Source: Bacteroidales bacterium (GTDB lineage Bacteria > Bacteroidota > Bacteroidia > Bacteroidales > B39-G9). From it: a stretch of 6,282 nt of DNA. The number at the start of each line of letters is the position of its first letter. Within the stretch, counting starts at the first letter, position 1. Below the pieces are notes generated by a model. It searched no databases and was not told where the DNA came from. It saw only the letters and a program-made list of their open reading frames with translations. Shown piece by piece: positions 1-5,164 of the stretch. The stretch is from positions 1-6,282 of the forward strand of contig JAGLDO010000124.1 of NCBI GenBank assembly GCA_023145555.1. The letters run 5' to 3'. A program made the position numbers and the translations under genes.

Positions 1-1
1 T

Positions 2-1495
2 AAAATATCATTAATTTTTATTGTTGTTGTTGCAATAACAGTTTTAAATTTTTCTTGTACACAATCTTTATCTGAGAATAACAAGAAAGAGACTTATTCG
101 GGGAAACATGCAAAATACGTTTTCTATTTTATTGGAGATGGTATGGGTTTAACGCAAATTAATTCTGCTGAAAATTACAAGGCAGCTTTAAAAGGTGATA
201 TAGGAGTTAATCGATTAATTATAAGCAAGTTGTCTACTCAGGGCTATGTTACTACTTATGCTCAAAATCGTTATATAACCGGTTCTGCTGCTGCCGGAAC
301 AGCCCTTGCAACAGGTCACAAAACAACTATTTCAACAATATCAATGGATGGTAATCATCAAAATAAACTTAAAACTGTTGCTGAAATGGCTAAAGATAAA
401 GGTATGAAAGTAGGGATTATTACTACTGTTGACATTGATCATGCTACTCCTGCATGTTTTTATGCTCATCAGCCATCAAGAGGAATGTATTTTGATATTT
501 CACTGGACCTTATTAATAGTAATTTTGATTTTTTTGGAGGAGGCGATTTTAAAAAGAAATCAGAAAAACGTGATGGAAAATTAATAAACATAGTTGAAGC
601 TGCTGAGGAGCGTGGTTATAAATATGTAAATACTAAGGAAGAATTTAATAAATTAAATAAAGAATCAGGCAAAGTTATTGCTGTAGGAACAAAATTTGCT
701 ACTTGGAATTCTCTGAGATATTCTATCGATCAGACATCTGAAGATATTAATCTTGCAGATTTTACAAGAAAGGCTATTGAACTGCTCGATAATGAAAAAG
801 GGTTTTTTATTATGGCTGAAGGCGGGAAAATTGATTGGGCTTGTCATGCCAACGATGCTGCCACAACAATTCACGAGGTTCTTGATTTGGATAGCGCTGT
901 TAATGTTGCTCTAAAATTTTACGAAAAACATCCTAAAGAAACTCTAATTGTTGTTGTAAGTGATCACGAAACAGGAGGTATGACTCTCGGATTTTCCGGC
1001 ACGGGTTATGAATCATCATTACAAAATTTAAAATATCAGAAAGTATCATTTGAAGAGTTTACTAAAATTATCAACAATCTTAAAAAAAATAAAACTAAGC
1101 CTACCTTTAACGAGATATTAAAATTAATTAAAGATAATTTTGGAATTGGCGATAAAGAAAAAGGATTAGAATTAACTGAATTTGAAAAAAAACAAATTCA
1201 TGCTGCTTATATTGAGAGTTTTTCAAACAATAAGAAACAAAGCCATAAGAAGAATAAGATGAAAAAGAAACATATTAATGTCCAAACTTATCTTCTTTAT
1301 GGAGGTTATGAACCAATTACTGTTGCAACAACAAGAATTATAGACAATAAAGTTGGCCTTGCATGGACGACTTATTCACATACAGGCACACCTGTTCCTG
1401 TTCATGCTCAGGGTGTTGGAGAGGAAATTTTTAGAGGTTATTATGATAATACCGAAGTTCCAAAAAAAATAATGTCTGTTATGGGAGTTGAGTAA
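2..1495 (+). CDS. Alkaline phosphatase, lipoprotein, 5'-partial
   Basis: Metal-dependent phosphomonoesterase of the alkaline phosphatase (PhoA) superfamily, releasing inorganic phosphate from organic phosphate esters outside the cytoplasm. The reading frame is open to the left edge, so the start codon is missing; 497 residues are visible, and the first internal ATG (143) lies inside the first metal motif and cannot be the start. Visible residues 1-18 are hydrophobic and lead to Cys19 (LNFSC), a lipoprotein-type signal, so anchoring in an outer or inner membrane leaflet is likely. Family motifs occur in order: IGDGMG with metal ligand Asp46; TGSAAAGTALATG with nucleophile Ser95; HATPA (147-151); EGGKID followed by WACH, with Glu273, Asp278 and His282; SDHETGG with Asp321 and His322; and SHTG with His460. 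All catalytic and metal positions known from E. coli PhoA therefore appear present. A Lys-rich stretch (about 410-424) lies in the segment before the last His. Regulation by phosphate cannot be judged because the promoter is outside the window. Confidence 0.93.
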   Translation, partial: KISLIFIVVVAITVLNFSCTQSLSENNKKETYSGKHAKYVFYFIGDGMGLTQINSAENYKAALKGDIGVNRLIISKLSTQGYVTTYAQNRYITGSAAAGTALATGHKTTISTISMDGNHQNKLKTVAEMAKDKGMKVGIITTVDIDHATPACFYAHQPSRGMYFDISLDLINSNFDFFGGGDFKKKSEKRDGKLINIVEAAEERGYKYVNTKEEFNKLNKESGKVIAVGTKFATWNSLRYSIDQTSEDINLADFTRKAIELLDNEKGFFIMAEGGKIDWACHANDAATTIHEVLDLDSAVNVALKFYEKHPKETLIVVVSDHETGGMTLGFSGTGYESSLQNLKYQKVSFEEFTKIINNLKKNKTKPTFNEILKLIKDNFGIGDKEKGLELTEFEKKQIHAAYIESFSNNKKQSHKKNKMKKKHINVQTYLLYGGYEPITVATTRIIDNKVGLAWTTYSHTGTPVPVHAQGVGEEIFRGYYDNTEVPKKIMSVMGVE

Positions 1496-1522
1496 TATAT
1501 TTATTGAATCAATTTTTATTTA

Positions 1523-1567
1523 TAGATTACCTTCCAGCGTCTGAAAACCCCCGGAAGTGTCAATCTA
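1523..1567. repeat. Bulged intergenic hairpin, possible dispersed repeat
   Basis: Between the phosphatase and YibE/F genes, TAGATT (1523-1528) pairs with AATCTA (1562-1567), AC (1529-1530) with GT (1559-1560), and CTTCC (1531-1535) with GGAAG (1553-1557). This gives a 13-bp stem with two single-base bulges (1558 and 1561) around a 17-nt loop. The loop and inner stem are much richer in GC than the surrounding DNA. No run of T follows on either strand, so it is a poor match to an intrinsic terminator. A REP-like interspersed element or an RNA structure between co-directional genes is possible. The pairing is read directly; the role is inferred. Confidence 0.55.
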
Positions 1568-1607
1568 AATACCAATAATTAACTCACATAAACATAATAA
1601 GTAAAAA

Positions 1608-2768
1608 ATGAGCATCAAGATAAAAAATAATTTAAACTCCTTCTTTCACAACAGTGATGTTTTGTTTGTATTAATTATTTTGATAATAATTATTGCGCTG
1701 TTTTTTACACCAACAGGTTTTAAAAAACAATATCCGAATTCAATAAGAGTAGAAGCAGAAATTTTAGATGTTGATAATGAAAATATTTTACAATTTGGTA
1801 TTGTTAAAACAGGAGAACAAAAATTAGATGTATTAGTAAAAAAAGGGAAATATAAAGGAAAAATTTTTAAGGCTGCAAATCATCTTATAGGAAAAATGGA
1901 GTTTGATAAAATTTTTCAAAAAGGTGATAATGCTCTTGTTACTATCGATTTAAATAAAGAAAACACAAAGGTTATTGACGTAAATGCTATCGATCATTAT
2001 CGTATTAATATTGAGTTGTTTTTGTTGGCTTTGTTTATAATTTTTTTAATTATTTTTGCAGGCTTTACCGGAGCAAAAGCTGTTCTTTCTTTTCTTTTTA
2101 CGGGTATGGTTGTTTTAAAGGTTTTATTTCCATTAATTTTAAAAGGCTATAATCCAATTTTATTATCATTAATAACAATTTCAATTTTAACTTTTGTAAT
2201 AATTTTTCTCATTGCAGGATTTACAAAAAAAGGAATAGTGGCTTTTCTCGGAGCCATTACAGGTGTCTTTGCAACTTGTTTATTGTCGGTGTTTTTTGGA
2301 GATAGCTTTTATATTAATGGTGCTGTTGAACCTTTTTCTGAAACCCTTTTATACTCAGGATTTCCACACTTAGACCTAACAGAGATTTTTTTAGCCGGTA
2401 TTTTTATTTCTTCCTCAGGGGCAGTGATGGACATTGCAATGGATATATCAGCTTCGCAAAATGAAATAATGAAAAAACATCCAACCTTATCTCAGAAAGA
2501 AATAATTAAATCTGGATTTGCTGTTGGTAAAGCTGTTGTGGGTACAATGACAACAACTCTTTTGCTTGCTTATTCAGGAGGCTTTACTGCTATGTTACTG
2601 GTTTTTATAGGGCAAGGCACGCCAACAATTAATGTTTTTAACATCAATTATGTTGCTGCTGAAATATTGCATACGCTTGTTGGTAGTTTTGGTTTAATTC
2701 TTGTTGCACCATTTACAGCAATTATTGGAGGTTTATTTTATACTAAAAACAAATCTGTTCAAAATTAA
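1608..2768 (+). CDS. YibE/F family multi-pass membrane protein
   Basis: Inner-membrane protein of the YibE/F family, whose biochemical function is not established. The 386-residue protein has one N-terminal membrane segment (about 18-34), then a soluble, mostly beta-like domain (about 42-130) rich in Lys and Asp, then a C-terminal bundle of roughly six or seven hydrophobic segments (about 134-152, 155-178, 183-203, 207-229, 257-270, 310-335 and 347-377). The recognition features are the conserved stretch SSSGAVMDIAMDIS (268-281) followed by QNE, and the Gly/Thr-rich GKAVVGTMTTTLLLAYSGG (307-325), which I recall as typical of this family. Length is normal for the family. The start is fixed by an in-frame TAA two codons upstream (1602-1604). 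No Shine-Dalgarno sequence is visible. It follows the phosphatase gene on the same strand after 112 bp, so read-through is possible but not shown. A role in transport is plausible from topology only. Confidence 0.85.
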   Translation: MSIKIKNNLNSFFHNSDVLFVLIILIIIIALFFTPTGFKKQYPNSIRVEAEILDVDNENILQFGIVKTGEQKLDVLVKKGKYKGKIFKAANHLIGKMEFDKIFQKGDNALVTIDLNKENTKVIDVNAIDHYRINIELFLLALFIIFLIIFAGFTGAKAVLSFLFTGMVVLKVLFPLILKGYNPILLSLITISILTFVIIFLIAGFTKKGIVAFLGAITGVFATCLLSVFFGDSFYINGAVEPFSETLLYSGFPHLDLTEIFLAGIFISSSGAVMDIAMDISASQNEIMKKHPTLSQKEIIKSGFAVGKAVVGTMTTTLLLAYSGGFTAMLLVFIGQGTPTINVFNINYVAAEILHTLVGSFGLILVAPFTAIIGGLFYTKNKSVQN

Positions 2769-2770
2769 TT

Positions 2771-3463
2771 TTACGATTTTAATTCTTCATCAGTATAAAA
2801 TTTAAAACCTAAGCGTTTTCCTGTTTGAATTTTTGGTTTATTAATTTGTTGTTTCATTTGTGCAACCGAAGCAACCTTCATATTTTCATAAGGAGGTACT
2901 AATAAGTCAAAATCTAAAGTGTAAAGTATTGCTGATTGAATAATATCTTTTAGTGCTTTTGTGTCAATAATAGCATTTTCAAAGTCATTATATAAAAAGC
3001 CCAGTTGTCTTTTCCCTTCAGTAAAATAGTGGTTGTCTTTATTTATAAAAATTCTTCCTATTAAGTAACCGACATCATTTAATCTGTCATATTTAAAAGA
3101 ATCCGATAAAAAATTATATATGTTTATAATTCCACAATAGCTATTCATCTCATTTTTTTCAACATAAGGTAACTTCCAAATAGTATGATCTTTATCAAAA
3201 TCAAAAACATTAGTATGCATGTTTAATATAATGAGGTCGCCTGCTACCCTTATTTCCGCTTGATATGTGCCTTTGTCTTTATATTCAAGAGGAATTTTGT
3301 TAGGACTGTTTTTAAGTTGCTTTTTATAGTTAGTGATTAAATATTTTGAAATTTTTTTCAGGCTTTTAAATGTTTCAAAAGTGTTGTTGTAAATTTGTTG
3401 TTTAATTAATGATTTTTCAGATAGTGTTTTAAGAATTAGTTCTGTAGCATCTTTTTTCTGCAT
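2771..3463 (-). CDS. Conserved-looking hypothetical protein, 230 residues
   Basis: I do not assign a function. The protein is soluble, with no signal peptide and no membrane segment. Residues 1-55 look helical and Lys-rich. The centre (about 66-160) alternates beta-like and aromatic stretches, including HTNVFDFDKDHTIW (83-96), SYCGIINIYNFLSDSF (108-123), GYLIGRIFINKDNHYF (132-147) and EGKRQLGFL (149-157). These motif-rich blocks resemble a conserved core rather than random coding. The C-terminus is basic (PKIQTGKRLGFKFY, 210-223), then ends acidic. An in-frame TAA two codons upstream (3470-3472) supports the ATG at 3461-3463. It lies downstream of proS on the same strand, but a perfect palindrome and a promoter-like box between them suggest its own transcription. 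Its 3' end is 2 bp from that of the YibE/F gene. Coding confidence is high because the frame is long and fills the gap between its neighbours cleanly. Confidence 0.85.
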   Translation of the reverse strand: MQKKDATELILKTLSEKSLIKQQIYNNTFETFKSLKKISKYLITNYKKQLKNSPNKIPLEYKDKGTYQAEIRVAGDLIILNMHTNVFDFDKDHTIWKLPYVEKNEMNSYCGIINIYNFLSDSFKYDRLNDVGYLIGRIFINKDNHYFTEGKRQLGFLYNDFENAIIDTKALKDIIQSAILYTLDFDLLVPPYENMKVASVAQMKQQINKPKIQTGKRLGFKFYTDEELKS

Positions 3464-3476
3464 AATAATTTATGGA

Positions 3477-3497
3477 TTTGTTTAGCTTGCAAACAAA
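3477..3497. repeat. Short inverted repeat upstream of the hypothetical gene
   Basis: TTTGTTT (3477-3483) and AAACAAA (3491-3497) are perfect inverted copies separated by 7 nt. The centre lies about 24 bp upstream of the ATG at 3463. It overlaps the promoter-like box at 3494-3501 and the presumed transcription start, so it could be an operator half-site pair or a small 5' leader hairpin. Such a 7-bp match can also occur by chance in AT-rich DNA. Confidence 0.3.
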
Positions 3498-3501
3498 GTT
3501 A
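3494..3501 (-). promoter_or_regulatory. Candidate Bacteroidota -7 promoter box (TAACTTTG)
   Basis: Read on the minus strand, this matches the Bacteroidota -7 consensus TAnnTTTG at all fixed positions. It sits 30 bp upstream of the ATG of the hypothetical gene, which would leave a leader of roughly 25 nt. The expected -33 region falls in the loop and arm of the palindrome at 3499-3553 and has only a T-rich run, not a clear TTTG, so the promoter is likely but incomplete. Confidence 0.45.
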
Positions 3502-3553
3502 ATATTTTATTTTCTTATGAAAAATTATTATTCATAAGAAAATAAAATATTAA
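3499..3553. repeat. Perfect 23-bp inverted repeat with 9-nt loop
   Basis: The arms 3499-3521 and 3531-3553 are exact reverse complements, around the loop AAATTATTA (3522-3530). The stem is almost wholly A/T, with a single G or C near each centre-proximal region (TTCTTATGAA in the left arm). It begins 36 bp after the proS stop codon and its gene-proximal end overlaps the promoter-like box for the next gene. It could terminate proS transcription as a strong hairpin, although no clean U-tract follows. It could instead act as a binding site or cruciform. A weaker 5-bp stem, AGCTT/AAGCT (3561-3565 with 3574-3578), lies between it and proS. Confidence 0.8.
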
Positions 3554-3589
3554 ATTCTATAGCTTTTATTAAGAAGCTTTAGCGATTTT

Positions 3590-5065
3590 TTAGTATGCTT
3601 TTGCAAATAACACTCTTTGTTTTGAGGTTTTGCCTGAATAAATACATTTTCCTTCTTCCATTTCATTATCTAAAGGAATACATCTAATAGTAGCTTTAGT
3701 TTCTTTTTTAATTTTTTGTTCTGTTTCAGCAGTTCCATCCCAATGAGCCAATACAAAACCACCTTTATTATTAATCAGATCTTTAAACTCATCATAAGTA
3801 TCAACTTTATGTGTGTTCTCTTTTCTGTATTTAAGAGCTTTTGCGTAAATATTTTTTTGAATATCGTCAAGTAATGTTTCAATTCTGCTGTCAATATTTT
3901 TTTGAGGATATGTGTTTTTTTCAAGGGTATCACGTCTTGCAAGCTCAATAGTTTTGTTTTCAAGGTCACGAGCACCAATAGCAAGTCTTATTGGAACACC
4001 TTTTAATTCGTATTCGGCAAATTTCCAGCCCGGTTTTTGAGTGTCTCTGTTATCATATTTTGCACTAATCCCTTTTGCTTTAAGTTTCTGCATTAGTGGT
4101 TCAACAACTTCGCTAATCTTTTCTAACTGTTCTGCATTTTTATAAATTGGAACAATAACTACCTGGAAAGGAGCTAACTTAGGAGGTAAAACTAAACCGT
4201 TGTCATCGGAGTGTGCCATTATTAAAGCACCTATAAGTCGGGTTGAAACGCCCCATGATGAAGCCCATACATAATCAAGTTTTCCCTCTTTATTTGTAAA
4301 TTTAACATCGAAAGCTTTTGCAAAGTTTTGTCCTAAAAAATGAGAAGTTCCTGATTGTAGTGCTTTACCGTCTTGCATCAAAGCTTCAATTGTGTATGTG
4401 TCAATTGCGCCGGCAAATCGCTCAGTTTCGGTTTTTGTTCCTTTAATAACAGGCATAGCCATCCATTTTTCAGCAAATTCAGAATAAACATTTATCATTT
4501 TTTTTGTTTCTTGCAAAGCTTCATTTTTAGTAGCATGAGCTGTGTGCCCTTCTTGCCATAAAAATTCGGTAGTACGCAAAAATAAACGTGTTCGCATTTC
4601 CCATCTTACAACATTTGCCCATTGATTACATAAAATTGGCAAATCACGATACGATTGTATCCATCCTTTATAAGTATTCCATATTATTGTTTCAGATGTA
4701 GGTCTTACAATTAATTCTTCTTCCAATTTTGCATCTTCGTCAACAATTATTCCTTTTCCGTTTGGGTCGTTTTTTAAACGATAATGAGTAACAACAGCAC
4801 ATTCTTTAGCAAAGCCTTCAACATGACTTGCTTCGCGACTAAAAAATGATTTAGGAATAAATAAGGGAAAATAAGCATTTGAGTGTCCTGTTTCTTTAAA
4901 CATATTATCTAGTGCTGCTTGCATTTTTTCCCATATAGAAAAACCATAAGGTTTGATTACCATACAACCCTTTACTGCAGAATTTTCTGCTAAGTCAGCT
5001 TTTATCACTAAATCGTTGTACCATTGTGAATAATTTTCTTTTCTACTTGTTAAAACTTTAGCCAT
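3590..5065 (-). CDS. proS: Prolyl-tRNA synthetase, archaeal/eukaryotic-like type
   Basis: Class II aminoacyl-tRNA synthetase that activates proline with ATP and charges tRNA-Pro in the cytoplasm. The 491-residue protein is full length for the short type that lacks the YbaK-like editing insertion. The catalytic core includes GCMVIKPYGFSIWEKMQ (33-49), the proline-pocket RPTSETI (121-127), motif 2 around RTRLFLRTTEFLWQEGHTAH (158-177) and motif 3 GVSTRLIGALIMAHSDDNG (272-290). The anticodon-binding domain follows (about 300-400, with VVIVPIYK and GWKFAEYELKGVPIR). The C-terminal domain ends in VLFAKAY with the characteristic terminal Tyr. In that domain only Cys474 remains of the four zinc-binding cysteines I recall from Thermus-type enzymes, so zinc is probably not bound. 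The start MAKVLTSR is chosen because it begins directly before the conserved N-terminal block. No Shine-Dalgarno sequence is seen. It is transcribed divergently from the lipoprotein gene at 5165. Confidence 0.97.
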   Translation of the reverse strand: MAKVLTSRKENYSQWYNDLVIKADLAENSAVKGCMVIKPYGFSIWEKMQAALDNMFKETGHSNAYFPLFIPKSFFSREASHVEGFAKECAVVTHYRLKNDPNGKGIIVDEDAKLEEELIVRPTSETIIWNTYKGWIQSYRDLPILCNQWANVVRWEMRTRLFLRTTEFLWQEGHTAHATKNEALQETKKMINVYSEFAEKWMAMPVIKGTKTETERFAGAIDTYTIEALMQDGKALQSGTSHFLGQNFAKAFDVKFTNKEGKLDYVWASSWGVSTRLIGALIMAHSDDNGLVLPPKLAPFQVVIVPIYKNAEQLEKISEVVEPLMQKLKAKGISAKYDNRDTQKPGWKFAEYELKGVPIRLAIGARDLENKTIELARRDTLEKNTYPQKNIDSRIETLLDDIQKNIYAKALKYRKENTHKVDTYDEFKDLINNKGGFVLAHWDGTAETEQKIKKETKATIRCIPLDNEMEEGKCIYSGKTSKQRVLFAKAY

Positions 5066-5164
5066 ATTAATTTTTGGTATAATTATTGCATTTGTTATAA
5101 TGAGATTTGATTTTACAAAGTAAATGAAAAATATATTAAATTTTAGTAAATAGGAGGAACAATT
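5066..5164. promoter_or_regulatory. Divergent proS / lipoprotein intergenic region
   Basis: This 99-bp AT-rich gap must carry promoters for both directions. For proS, TTACTTTG on the minus strand (5116-5123) matches TAnnTTTG at five of six fixed positions and lies 50 bp from the ATG; no clear -33 TTTG is visible at the right distance. For the lipoprotein gene, candidates are TAAATTTT (5137-5144) and the TATAAT hexamer at 5096-5101 with TTGGTA at 5074-5079. None is convincing alone. No riboswitch or T-box leader fits in this space. Confidence 0.35.
5152..5157 (+). promoter_or_regulatory. Strong Shine-Dalgarno sequence (AGGAGG)
   Basis: AGGAGG lies 7 nt before the ATG at 5165-5167, an optimal spacing. 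It fixes the start of the tyrosine-rich lipoprotein gene. None of the other genes here whose start is visible has such a site, and Bacteroidota genes commonly lack one. Confidence 0.8.

Noticed and set aside
665..874. Open frame on the minus strand inside the phosphatase gene
   Set aside because: It lies fully antisense to a gene with intact catalytic motifs, and its product resembles no known family.
143..1495. Start of the phosphatase at the ATG at 143
   Set aside because: That Met is inside the IGDGMG metal motif, and the frame upstream encodes a lipoprotein signal, so the true start is beyond the left edge.
3561..3578. AGCTT/AAGCT hairpin as the proS terminator
   Set aside because: The stem is only 5 bp, AT-rich and without a U-tract; the adjacent 23-bp stem is a far stronger candidate.
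3775..3984. Open frame on the minus strand in another frame of proS
   Set aside because: It overlaps the conserved anticodon and C-terminal domains of ProS and is a frame shadow.
4373..4561. Plus-strand open frame antisense to proS, with several Cys residues
   Set aside because: It is antisense to the conserved motif 2 region; its Cys and Phe content follows from the reverse complement of Lys/Glu/Ala-rich coding.
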